Assembly: GCA_032718475.1 (NCBI GenBank)
Contig: JAUCBJ010000050.1
Location: 50,448 to 114,447 of the forward strand
Length of the DNA: 64,000 bases
Reading direction: 5' to 3'
Origin: Nemertoderma westbladi
Lineage: Eukaryota; Xenacoelomorpha; Nemertodermatida; Nemertodermatidae
In this document: one piece after another, positions 44,413-55,020 of the stretch
Numbering within the stretch: position 1 is the stretch's first letter
Layout: each line of letters begins with the position of its first letter
Notes under the pieces: generated by a model
The model's database searches: none
Told to the model about the DNA's origin: nothing
Seen by the model: only the letters and a program-made list of their open reading frames with translations
Translations under genes and position numbers: made by a program

Positions 44413-46449
44413 CTATAACCTACTTTCCCTTACTGTGCCCTTGAACTGCTTAACAGTCTCCTGCATCTGCCCGAGCAGGAGATCCATCCCCCGCCGTCTC
44501 TCATCCACCCACTCGACCGCCGAAGCGGGAGCCGCCAACGTTGTAGCGGGCGGATGAGGGACAACGGGCGACAAATCATTAATATTTTGCTCGGAGTCCA
44601 AGACATAAACTGTCTCATGGGCTGTTCTGCTGGGCACAGGTAGCTTAGTGCTATGCAAAGAGAATTTAGAGGTAGGTTCTGGGAGTACAGGTGTCTCTAT
44701 CACCGAAGGGGTGGCTTCGAGAACAGGCCTAATTATTTCAGGCTCATCTACTATAGTAGGGAGTCTGTCTATTTTAATAATTTGGTCTATAGGTTCTGTA
44801 CTACCTAAGTCTGTGCTAGTTAGTTGTTTTCGAACAGCTGGGGGCAAATCAGGCAATTTCTGACGGTGGGACATTCTTCTACGTCTGCTGAGACGAGATC
44901 TATTTCCTCCACCTTCAGTATCGGTGGTATCGCCTTCCTCAGATGATGTATATCCCTGTCTTTTGGGAGTAGATCGACTCATCATCTGCATCTGACTAGC
45001 TGTTAACTGTTTATTTATGCAGTCTTGCTTCTCTTGAATATTTTCCAACTCTAGTTGGGTGGTCTCTTCAGATGCTCTTCTTTCTGCTTCTGCCACTGCT
45101 CGCTTTCTTTCCGCTTCTACTGCTGCCGCTGCCGCTTTTCTTTCTGATACTGCCGCTGCCGCTTTTGCTTCTGCCGCTGCCACTTTTGCCTCTGCCGCTG
45201 CCTCTGCCGCTTTTCTATCCACTTCTGCCGCTTTTCTTTCTGCTTCTGCCTCTGCTGCTGCCGCTGCTGCTATCTTTCTGTCTTCTATACGTTTTTTCTT
45301 TACTTGTTCTTCTTGGACTCTAGTGATGCGGAGGCGTTCATCAAATTTAGCTTGGTTCGCAGCTCTCATATCCGCATCGATTGCGTCCAACACAAGCTTG
45401 GCTCCTTCACTGTTAGGGCTAAGTCCATCTAGCCTTCTCCTCAACTCTTCATCTCCTACAAAACGTTGATAGTCCGACAGATAGATGTCAATAGCATCCC
45501 TCTTATGCGGTTTCTCTACCGTCGCTTCACTTTCCACTTGGGAAAATGTAGCGTCTGTGGATTCTCCATGGGTTGAGCGCTCAGCTAACTGAGATTTCCA
45601 CGGGGCAGTTCTTTGAACTTGGAGACTCACCCGCTGTAACCAAGTCTTTACGGCAACTTGCAACGACGTGTCTTGTCTTCTTTTCGAAGCCTCCTCAAAG
45701 GCCGATAGGATTAGTCTGATTCTTAGAATTCTTTCTCGAACTTGATAAAGCAGCTCTCCCTGCTCTTGAGGTCCTTGTGGTTGTCTAAACAATTGTTCTT
45801 CTAATCGCTCCATGGAGCTGAAGAATCCCTGTACGTATCCGGCTGCGGACCTCTTCCACACAGCTGGATCGATGGTTTCCTTGGTTACTCCCATCCTGTG
45901 TATGTTTTCCCAGGCAGCTTCCGATAAGTCAAACGGGAGTCCGGGTCCGGGGAAGTTCCATTGCGACTCGACAATAGACTTCAGTTCTTCCCTTGTGTAT
46001 CCCGCATAACTATCCTTAGTCGATCGCTTACTTCTCGCCCAATCAATCTGGTGTTCCTCCACCGCAATCAATACCCTAGTGAGTACGGCTGCAGGAAGGA
46101 TGAGAAGGGGATCCGAATAAACCGCATCTGTCATCTTTGCTCCGTGCTCGGGTGTCAGCTCTACAGTATCCGCACTACTGGAGCTGTCGGGCCGCTGAGA
46201 AATAAGTTCTCGGCTCGCGGGTTGTTGCTGTTCCGCTGCTTCTTGGTCCCGCTTGACCTGAGCTCGAGTGCCTATGATAGACCTACGGTGTTGGACCAGC
46301 CTAGGGTCTGATATTACTACTGGGGGAATGATCTTTCTTACAGTAGGAGGTGAGTTGAACTTCGGTCTCACACGTTCCACACTCCTGTCTGGGTCACAGA
46401 TGGTTGTATCTAGGAGACTGTCTGACAGGTTTTGCTTGGTGTCAGACAT
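44413..46449 (-). CDS. gag: Gag-like N-terminal ORF with long coiled coil, outer BEL/Pao element
   Basis: 678 residues from ATG at 46449 to TAG at 44415-44413. N-terminal half: Ser/Arg-rich start, then helical segments with VLTRVLIAVEEHQIDWARS and WKRSAAGYVQGFF. Residues about 365-485 form an Ala/Glu/Lys/Arg-rich coiled coil (EAERKAAEVDRKAAEAAAE type). Then comes an acidic SSEEGDTTDTEGG stretch next to SRLSRRRRMSHR, and a Pro-rich end. The nested BEL/Pao element has a comparable coiled-coil region fused directly to its capsid domain in one ORF, so this ORF is likely the N-terminal part of a larger Gag, now separated by a TAG from the capsid. It may act in particle assembly (inference). Confidence 0.75.
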   Translation of the reverse strand: MSDTKQNLSDSLLDTTICDPDRSVERVRPKFNSPPTVRKIIPPVVISDPRLVQHRRSIIGTRAQVKRDQEAAEQQQPASRELISQRPDSSSSADTVELTPEHGAKMTDAVYSDPLLILPAAVLTRVLIAVEEHQIDWARSKRSTKDSYAGYTREELKSIVESQWNFPGPGLPFDLSEAAWENIHRMGVTKETIDPAVWKRSAAGYVQGFFSSMERLEEQLFRQPQGPQEQGELLYQVRERILRIRLILSAFEEASKRRQDTSLQVAVKTWLQRVSLQVQRTAPWKSQLAERSTHGESTDATFSQVESEATVEKPHKRDAIDIYLSDYQRFVGDEELRRRLDGLSPNSEGAKLVLDAIDADMRAANQAKFDERLRITRVQEEQVKKKRIEDRKIAAAAAAEAEAERKAAEVDRKAAEAAAEAKVAAAEAKAAAAVSERKAAAAAVEAERKRAVAEAERRASEETTQLELENIQEKQDCINKQLTASQMQMMSRSTPKRQGYTSSEEGDTTDTEGGGNRSRLSRRRRMSHRQKLPDLPPAVRKQLTSTDLGSTEPIDQIIKIDRLPTIVDEPEIIRPVLEATPSVIETPVLPEPTSKFSLHSTKLPVPSRTAHETVYVLDSEQNINDLSPVVPHPPATTLAAPASAVEWVDERRRGMDLLLGQMQETVKQFKGTVRESRL

Positions 46450-48642
46450 GTTTGTTTGTACAGTTGAATGCCTACTGCTCTATTACAGTTTAAGCAAGTC
46501 TAGTAATTCAGTATCACTGTTAGCCTAGTAATTAATTACCGATACTGCTACTCAGTGTAGCGTAATATATATATAATATATTAGAATACCGGTATGCTTA
46601 TAGTATATATATATAAGTATTATCACAGACTAGATTTGTCACAGAATACGAATACCGGTATGTAATTTCAGCACAAGTATATATAAATATATAATAGGCC
46701 TATTGTGAATACCGGTATACAGCTTACACTTATAGTATATATAAGTATAATTATGAACTAGAATTAATTACAGAATACCGGTATAATTTCAGCCTAAATT
46801 TATAAATATATAGTAGGCCTATCGTGAATACCGGTATACAATTATTTTAGAATAATTGAATTTCTGAAATTTAGGGGTTACTTGGTTACTTTAACTTACT
46901 TTATTACCGTTATTTAAGCAGTAGTCCAACTGATATTGAGACCTAATTGTTGTATGACAGGCCTACTATTTTATAAATCGGTTTGAGTTGATTTATAATA
47001 TATATACCCGTTTTAATGGGTTTTGTCAATATTTGAATTAAATGTTATTATTTCTGGGAAAGAGTCACTACACAGAAGCTGTGCGCTCTCAGTGAAGTGC
47101 TACTTGTTGGACACTAAAACAAATAATTCTAATTTACCTAAGTTACTTAATACTACAAATTACATACAATTCGGGGTGAGATTACAATCTCTAAATAAAC
47201 ACAAAATTACACGTACGAATTTTTTAGGGTAATTTTACAAGAAGTCTACAAACCAGCCTAACAAAGGGTTAGATTATCTGGTTATTACAACGGACAGAGT
47301 ACTACGGTATTTGAAAATAATAAGTAGTAGTAAATATACTGTGTTGTCCAGATAGGAAAAATACCACCGTCTGACGACCTATAGCCGTATCGCTATAGGT
47401 ACTACGTTATGTATCACGGAGTGTTCCTACCCAGAAGTTAATTACCGCGGTCTACCAGAACCAACGTGCCTATTAACCACTTTACAACACAAATATACTG
47501 CCCACACACTAATCACCTTCGGAAAGCACTGTACACTCAACCCTAAATTAGGTACAAGTACTTATACAACAAATAATCAGTAGTTAAAAATACTGCTAAT
47601 ACAGCTAAAAGAACCACGGTATCTGCTGGAGTGACCGGGGCACAAAATCACCAGTCTTTACCTACGCCAAGCAGCCCTGATGTAGTACCGGGGTTAGTTT
47701 AACTATAACGGTATATATAACAAGCACAATTACTGTAGGAATAAACTTGGGGATATGAATGTTGCGAATAATCGCATAAACTCTGAATAATAAATATTAC
47801 GCTACTCGTACGGACTACTCAAACAAAATGCAGACCAAATGCTGACAGACTACTATCAAGCCTAAACAAACTACGGTATATGCAGACTCCGAAATGGTTA
47901 GTTAGTATGCGTTCTAACCGAGTAGTACGACTTATTCTTTCGAGGGGTTTACCTCACAGCACTGGAAGCCCCTACGTTCCCAACTGGCACTTTATCGGAC
48001 ATACACTCTACCCACACCGAAATTTCTTCAGACCTAACAACAGCCAGACAACAATCAAGCCTACAAATTATCTAAATAAGAAATATTACGCTACCCGTAC
48101 AGACTACACAAACAAAGTACAGACCAAACGCTGGCAGACTACTATCAAGCCTAAATAAACTACAGTATATGCAGACTCCGAAATGGTTAGTTAGTATGCG
48201 TTCTAACCGAGTAGTACGACTTATTCTTTTGAGGGGGTTTACCTCACAGCACTGGAAGCCCCTACTTTCCTAACTAGTACTTTTGCGGACATACGCTCTA
48301 CACACACTACAGTCCCTTCAGACTTAACAACAGTCAGACAACAGTCCAGCCTACAAATTATCTGTGCAATCTGAGCAGGCTTACACGTCTTCTGCTCAAT
48401 ATTAACCTACAAATAAATAAAACTGACAGAAATAAGTAAAATCTCAATAAAAAACCAGGGCTGCAGTCCCTGATTAATTATTAAGGCCTACCGGTATATA
48501 ACTATCAAAATCGAATAATACTGCTGTACCTGTACTGCTGTAGGTACCGGTCCGGGTGGTTAGGTAGTCAGGCCTACTAGGTACCGGTTAACCGGTACTT
48601 CAGCTTTATTGCCTACCGCAATACAGAAGCTATATCTGTTAT
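46450..48642 (-). other. 5' leader of outer element with two sets of tandem repeats
   Basis: At 46583-46840 a block of about 120-130 bp containing two AATACCGGTAT words is repeated about twice. At 47845-48370 a block of about 290 bp around ATGCAGACTCCGAAATGGTT is duplicated. The region is open on neither strand beyond 90 codons. No primer-binding site beginning with TGG was recognised next to the LTR at 48642. Confidence 0.6.
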
Positions 48643-49815
48643 TGTTCGCGCTTTTAGACCTTTAGCAGTTTAACCTGCCAAATTGGGATGTCTTCTAGAT
48701 AATGAATCGTCTTTAGCCTATGACGAGTATTTGATACACTACATTAGCCGAAGCCAGTCTATGCGCGACCATTCACCCGCTGGATATACCCGGGAGACTG
48801 GATTCGGAAGCCTAACCTTATTGCGGTGTAGGCCTACTGTATTATTCGACTGATCGTAATATATATAATCTCTGACAAATATTATTCACTTTCGGGAAAT
48901 ATTAACAGTTCCTTTAGGACGTGGCGCTCTAAATATGTAAACAGAGTTATGACTTAAACTAGACACAACGGGATGGCTATAGATTCACGTATATGGCGCG
49001 TTCTTTAGGAGATGCTTTGTTATCAGTCACAATCATACACAATACTGCACAATGCTGCACACCGATCTGCCGACCTTCACTAATTTTAGTCACATATAAA
49101 GAGAACAACAACCAATACATGTAGTGCCTATGAAATAGCATTAGATTCACTTCAAAACCACTTTAATGTAAGTCGCAATCGTTATATGTAACCGGTCTCT
49201 CTTACCTTCAGTATATCAAGAAGATTGAGGGTTTTATGATTAATTTATCGATATTCTCCAATATAATAATATTCCATCAACTGATACAATGAATAACTGA
49301 CAGTAAATAGCAGTGCAAATGTTAAGTTAAGTTTGATATTAATTGAATTGTGGTTTGATTACAGATATACGTTCTATAATTAAGCCTACTAATGTTGGGC
49401 TAAAGACTGAAAACACAGAGATTCCAAAAGCCGGTCTTCTGGGCTCAGGACAAAATGTAAACATTGACCCATAATGCATTGCGCGATTTCCCGGAGGTTT
49501 CTGTACAAAAAGCAGGAGAATCGCTCTGATGATTGGTTGACCGAACAAAGAAACACCAGAGAACAAGGAAAAAGCTACACGTGTACAGCTCAGCTGTTAG
49601 CTGTCGTCATAGTAACTACACTGTTTCAAGAGGATCTAGCGCATTGCGTCATAGAATTGCTAATTATGTCCGCTAAAGTACACATACAGAAGAAATGGCT
49701 TTTTATGTCCCCTAAAACACCAGTACAGTAAGGATACGGCTTTTTATGCCTGTTAAACCAACTACAGAGTACTTTACGGGGAAAATAACCGGCTAATTCC
49801 GCAAAAGCTTTTACA
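48643..49815 (-). repeat. 5' LTR of outer BEL/Pao element
   Basis: 1173 bp; differs from 21076-22245 by about twelve substitutions and a GAT insertion near 49527. Bases 49816-49820 (GAGGT) are the right target duplication. Confidence 0.93.
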
Positions 49816-50862
49816 GAGGTGTGAGGGGAAAGGGTAGAGGTGCAAGGGGAGCAGTTGGAGGTGCGAGGGGAAAAGGTAGAGGTGCAAGAGGAGCAGTTGG
49901 AAGTGTGAGGGGAAAAGGTAGAGGTGCAAGTGGAGCAGTTGGAGGTGTGAGGGGAAAAGGTAGAGGTGCAAGTGGAACAGTTGGCGAGAGCAGTAGTTAA
50001 GGTGCGAGAGGAGAATGGGAGGATCTGTGGAGGGTGTGGGAGTCAGGGTGAAAAGTACAGGAGGATCTGTGGAGGGTGTGGGAGACGGAGTGGGAAGCAC
50101 AGGAGGATCTGTGGCGGGTGTGGGAGACGGAGGGGGAAGTACAGGATGATCTGTGGAGGGTGTGGGAGACGGAGTGGGAGCTATGGGTGGATCTGTGGAG
50201 GGTGTGGGAGACGGAATGGGAAGTACAGGAGGATCTGTGGAGGGTGTGGGAGACAAGGTGAGAAGTACAGGAGGATCTGTGGAGGGTGTGGGAGACATGG
50301 TGAGAAGTACAGGAGGATCTGTGGAGTGTGTGGGAGACAGGGTGAGAAGTACAGGAGGATATGTGGTGAGTGTGGGAGACGGAGTGGGAAGTACAGGATG
50401 ATCTGGGGAGGGTGTGGGAGACAGGGTGAGAAGTACAGGAGGATCTGTGGAGGGTGTGGGGGGGGGGGCAGGGTGAGAAGTACAGGAGGATCTGTGGAGG
50501 GTGTGGGAGACAGGGTGAGAAGTACAGGAGGATCTGTGGAGGGTGTGGGAGACAGGGTGAGAAGTACAGGAGGATCTGTGGAGGGTGTGGGAGACAGGGT
50601 GAGAAGTACAGGAGGATCTGAGGAGGGTGGGGAAGTTGGAGTGGAAGGTACAGGTGGATCTGTGGAGGGTGGGGATGAAAGTGATAATGAACAATTTACA
50701 GGTTTTGAAGGAGTGGGGGGTATGGGAAGATCCGTGGCGGCTATACAAGATAACGTCTGGAATACAGGAGAATCTATGGAGGGTGTAGAAGATGGAGTGG
50801 GGAGTACAGGAGGTTCTGTGGAGGGTGGAGATGAAACTGATGAACAATTTATAGGTTTTGAC
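49816..50862. repeat. 42-bp minisatellite, two unit types
   Basis: About four copies of type B (AGAGGTGCAAGGGGAGCAGTT…, 49816-49985), then about sixteen clean copies of type A (GGAGGATCTGTGGAGGGTGT…, from 50019 to about 50680), then degenerate copies to 50862. Because 42 is divisible by 3 and the unit has no stop, long frames stay open on both strands: plus 49966-50865, a 14-residue Gly/Val/Arg repeat such as RSTGGSVEGVGDRV, and minus 50877-49774, a Thr/Pro/Ser/Leu repeat such as TDPPVLLTLSPTPS. A G9 tract at 50459-50468 shifts frame. The minus-strand repeat is mucin-like, but open frames here follow from the repeat itself, so coding is unproven. Confidence 0.8.
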
Positions 50863-52297
50863 TAACTGCTCAGCCATAGTGATATACAGTTATAAACTCA
50901 GTAATAAACTCGTCATACTTTTGTGAATTTTCATATAAATCGTCACTAAAGTACCTTAAGTGGTTAAAATGTTTTAATAAACTCTTTATGTTTATTTGAT
51001 AAACTATAATATTTTATAATTTTTCCAGAAATGGGGACCATAAAGATTTATTATGATTGATTTTATTTTCAAATAAGCTTTATTGGGATGTGTTACTGGG
51101 ATCAGGAATGGCTGAATAGCTCCCACTTAGAGACGAAATCTAGGTTAATTTAACATTTCAGTGTAATTACAACTGGTGTTACATGGTGGGACAAATTGTT
51201 ACAGGCATCGGAAATCACCATTCAAGGGCTCTGATTGGCTGATTTCGGGCGTTACATTGTGGGACAAGTGTTACAGGAATGGACATCTGTTTTTCTCAAT
51301 TATTTGTTACCATGAGGTCGGGGCTATTGGGAAATTACCACCATTGAATTCAGTGCATCAAGAGCTTTCTGATGATATATAATATTACATACTTTGGGAA
51401 ACTTTTTTTTTTTACAAAAAAAATAATTTTTTTGGCCACTTTTTGTTATTTTAAGCCATACAGTGGCGCGTTGTTCAAATCAAAACAATAAACTAGAGTA
51501 AGTGGAGAATTTGATATATTTCCCATAATGACAAATATTAATTTTTTCCTGAGTGCCGATAATTAAAAACTTTAGAAATTATTGTTCTATTGTGAGTTAA
51601 AATATTCATTGAAAGTGCGTGGGTGTAAGCCGCAGCCCAATCTCCTCTTTAAGAGACTTCTCCAGAACGTCATGGGCTGTCCGCCACCTTTAGGTTGATA
51701 TTATACTTCTAGGATTACTAGAATGCTGACTTATGTGAATGACCTCCTGCTGCCATAGTAATAAGGGACTCAAATTACATTTAAAAGTTATTTCCATTTA
51801 GTAGATTATGAGGTCACGAGCGGTCAGGGGGGGGGGAGGGGGGGGCAAAAATTTAATGAAATAAATAATAAAATGTGTTTTTGCACTCAAAACTGACATT
51901 TTATTGAAATTCATACATTTTTTATTGATAAACTTGTGATCTAAATGTAGAAACTCTACATACTTACAGCCAGACAGTAAGTTACTCTATTCTTCAAATA
52001 CCGTGCACAGTAAGTTACTCTATTCTTCAAATACCGTGCACACCTGTATTCCACACCTGGCGCTGGCAAGCCACCTAAATTTAGATTTTGAAATATTAGC
52101 TAATCTTAAATCTTGTATTTTTCGTAGATGTATTATCTCCAATAAAAAAATGAATAATCTAATTTTATATATTTAAATAAACAAACTGCAAGTTATAGTA
52201 GTTAGAAACTTTAGGGCTAAGTATGTACACTTAGGCCTACAGCGGTATCAAAAGGCACAGGTTACAGTTACATTTTCGACATAAAAAGTTGCGTGAT
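50863..52297. other. Non-coding DNA right of the minisatellite
   Basis: Contains forward TGTTACANNTGGGACA-type motifs near 51174 and 51250, the inverted GGCCACTTTTTGT block near 51436, a G-rich tract at 51828-51845, and a perfect direct repeat of about 35 bp (CAGTAAGTTACTCTATTCTT…) at 51974 and 52008. No gene is recognised. Confidence 0.5.
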
Positions 52298-53538
52298 CTG
52301 GGGCGGTATTCATAAATGTGACTAACTAGGAACTTACTCCTAGTCACATCAAGTTAGTAAGTGCTTGTACTAATTCGGTATTCAGAGAAGTTGGTGCTAC
52401 TTATTACTAACGTAATTAGTACTAGTTGTTGCTAAACTCGTATTTATAGAATTTAGTCTTTCATAAGTTAGTATTAGCTGTAACTTAAATTTCTAGTCAC
52501 ATGAAGATGTGACTAAGTTGGTAAGACCGCTTACTTATTCATATTGGCCTTCATACATACAGTGTGGTTATTATGTTACTGACGACTCCGGCCACATTAT
52601 ACTCTCTCTTGTTTTTCTAGCATTCTGTGTTCATTGTAAATGTGTTGTTGCAGAGAAACTGTCAAATGTAACGACATAAAGCTTTTTGTTTTTTAAACAT
52701 ATATCCGACTTAAATTTTCAAATTTCAGCGTACATTCTTGAATGGTTTGATTGCTCCCGAACGGTCCGCGTCCGTTGAAAAATGTATTTCGCTAAAGAAT
52801 ACCATTCGCTAACTTTTGCAAGATGAAAAAGCGGTAGCGTTCCCACTTCATTATTTTCCTCTCTATGGTAGCCAATTGATTATCGCCTTACTAAAAATAA
52901 TAATTTTTCACTAAAATTTTAACAGGAAATTAACAGGAAAAAGTTTCCACTAAAATCTATTAATTAACATTAAATCTATTAATTATAAATTATTGCTAAA
53001 ATGTGGGAAAGGGCAGGTTACAGTGCCACGTTATTCTAACCTAAATAATAAAGGGATTTTATTACAACAGGCCGTAACAGATTTATTTTTGATGATTCAA
53101 AAATATATTTTAGTGATAATTAAATTGAGTGGAGGAAATATATATTTGATAACGAAAAAAATTTACTGGAAAACAGGAATTGTTTTAGTGACCAATAAAA
53201 TTAATGGGTTTAATGTAGGCTACCAATACTAGTACTAGTAAAACAGTAAACATGAGACATGCAGGGCATAGCTACCGTCCTTAAGTTGAAACTGAAAGCT
53301 TTTTGATAAACATAAGTTAAAGTACCGGCACTGCTACTAATGGGCTGGAACTAAGTTTAGTAACAGTTTATGAATACTGATATTTTTTAAGGGCTAGTTG
53401 AAACTAATAGTCAAATGCTCTTACTAAAATCAGTTGTTTATAGTAACAGATAGCTCTCACTAAACATAGTTGCAGCTCTTACTAAAAGCTGCCACTAAGT
53501 AGCTGTAACTAATACTAACTCGATGAATACCGCCCCAG
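52298..53538. mobile_element. DNA transposon-like element with perfect 16-bp terminal inverted repeats
   Basis: CTGGGGCGGTATTCAT at 52298-52313 is exactly the reverse complement of ATGAATACCGCCCCAG at 53523-53538. Both subterminal regions are rich in CTAACTTAGT/ACTAGT-type words (52320-52520 and 53330-53520) in opposite orientation. The 1241-bp unit has no transposase-like ORF (longest 79 codons, 52993-53232, unrecognised). No target duplication is obvious, and the superfamily is not assigned. Confidence 0.65.
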
Positions 53539-53598
53539 GTCACCGGCGGAAACATTAAGTTGGGGAACTGAATGCAAATCCTAACTCGGCGGATTAAT

Positions 53599-53646
53599 AT
53601 CTCGTCTCAATGTTAAATTATCAATTTAGGGAAAGGAGTAGGTTAC
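53599..53646. repeat. Dispersed short repeat, copy 3 of 3
   Basis: ATCTCGTCTCAATGTTAAAT, then CAATTTAGGGAAAGG, then GGTTAC, as at 3509-3553 and 19653-19700. Confidence 0.55.
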
Positions 53647-55020
53647 AGTGGCACCAAGTGCCAGTGGCATTCTAAATTAGATTCGCCATTGTTCATAATT
53701 TAGCACATTAAAGCTTTTAAAGCCCTCGTTCTGTTATTTCCCTCGCTGTCGCTCGGGAAACAAAATCACTCGTTCCGTAACGCTATAATGTGCTATTTTA
53801 TGTACAATGACGTATATAGTTATTATTTATTTTTGGGGAATTTGATGACTGTATTAACTTTAAACTTACTAAACTTAAACTTTAATTTTAAATTAGCACT
53901 TTAAACTTTCTAGAACAACCTTGTAATAGGAAGAAAACATGTCATGTTAACTATAAACACTTTCATCTCGTACCAAATTATATTCGAATTAAGTTAAATT
54001 CGATCCTACAACCTTTTGATTACAAGTCCGGCCACTCTACTAGGCTTACATAGCTACAAGTGCCTTCTGTTTATATAACATTAAGGTGGCTCAACATGAA
54101 AATTAAATGTAAAAATCAAATTTTTTTATTATTGATTCTAAACCACAATTTAATGGAGATTCCGAATATGTAAGTTATATTCATTGAATGTCGCTCTGTC
54201 AAAAGTTATGAGTAACAATGTGTTGGCAAGCTGTATTTTTCGAGGTGTTTGTTATTATACATTTATTATAGGAAGGGATCTAGGGGTCTTAACCGCGAAT
54301 GATAAGTTTAATTTACCGAAAATAACTTATCTTTTATTGGCGCAATTGTCAGTTCAGGAGACGGAAAAAACTAATTTAGAAACTAACTTTGTACGAATGC
54401 GATATTATTGGAAGTGACAAACGAAACGAGACTTACTTTGGGTCGCGGACCCAATTACGGTTACCAAGAGTTACAGTAACTGACTACCACATACATTTAC
54501 AAGCCCATAAGGGTCACCCTTTCGCGTGTGCGTGTGCATTCCTAACAAATTGCTAAAGCTGTCTATGTGAGTGTTTACCTCTGTGTGTGAGTGTATAGCT
54601 CTGTGTGGACCCAATTACGGTTACCAAGAGTTACAGTAACTGACTACCACATACATTTACAAATCGAGAAACTTGATCAACACGATTCCTATTTTATCGG
54701 AAATACCAGTCTTATATTCTACCAGGAGATTGAGATTAATTACATCGATACATTTATGGACACAATTAAATTTTGAGCTTGAGTCCTTATTGTTACCAGA
54801 GCCACGGGCATAGTTGCATATTTATGAACAGCAAATATATTAATATTAATATTAATATATAATAGTATATAATAATTTTAATATACATTTACATATACAG
54901 TACCATACGATTTGATTCATTCTTGTGCTTACTCATTCAATTTATAGATAGAACTACTGGTGTTCATCTAGAATCCTTATGTGAGACGAATCCGTCCGTG
55001 AGATTATACTCAAAACGTGA
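53647..55020. other. Non-coding DNA before the satellite
   Basis: AT-rich. The 77-codon plus frame at 54184-54417 is unrecognised. A 56-bp direct repeat lies at 54447-54662 and a GTGAGTGT-rich stretch at 54560-54606. Confidence 0.5.
54447..54662. repeat. Perfect 56-bp direct repeat, 160 bp apart
   Basis: GGACCCAATTACGGTTACCA… at 54447-54502 recurs at 54607-54662 without a difference that I could see; both copies end in CATTTACAA. Confidence 0.8.

Larger units (their letters stand above)
21076..49815 (-). mobile_element. Outer BEL/Pao LTR retrotransposon, 28.7 kb with nested insert (17.3 kb without)
   Basis: The element is bounded by direct LTRs (21076-22245 and 48643-49815) that begin TGTTCGCG and end TTTTACA, with the 5-bp target duplication GAGGT on both sides. 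On the minus strand the order is 5' LTR, 2.2-kb leader, Gag-like ORF, capsid-protease-RT-RNase H-integrase pol, 1.6-kb gap, third ORF (broken by the nested element), 3' LTR. By eye the LTRs differ by about a dozen substitutions and one 3-bp indel over 1170 bp, roughly 1%, so the insertion is fairly young. Two in-frame TAG codons and one frameshift in the coding part show that this copy is now defective. Without the insert it is unusually long for BEL/Pao. Confidence 0.93.
19712..51465. mobile_element. Candidate DNA transposon (about 3 kb) split by the outer BEL/Pao element
   Basis: Near the left side lies CACAAAAAGTGGCCAAAAA (about 19715), and near the right side its inverted form TTTTTGGCCACTTTTTGT (about 51431-51448), with weaker similarity beyond. 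Inside, variants of TGTTACANNTGGGACA occur about five times on the left (20080-20580, mostly as the reverse complement) and two to four times on the right (51085-51280, forward). With the 28.7-kb BEL/Pao insertion removed the unit would be about 3 kb and would contain the 42-bp minisatellite. No transposase is visible. Confidence 0.35.

Noticed and set aside
45059-45469. Plus-strand Ala/Ser-rich open frame
   Set aside because: Antisense shadow of the coiled-coil region of the gag-like ORF.
50019-50680. CRISPR-like array
   Set aside because: Repeats are directly adjacent without unique spacers, in a eukaryotic context; it is a minisatellite.
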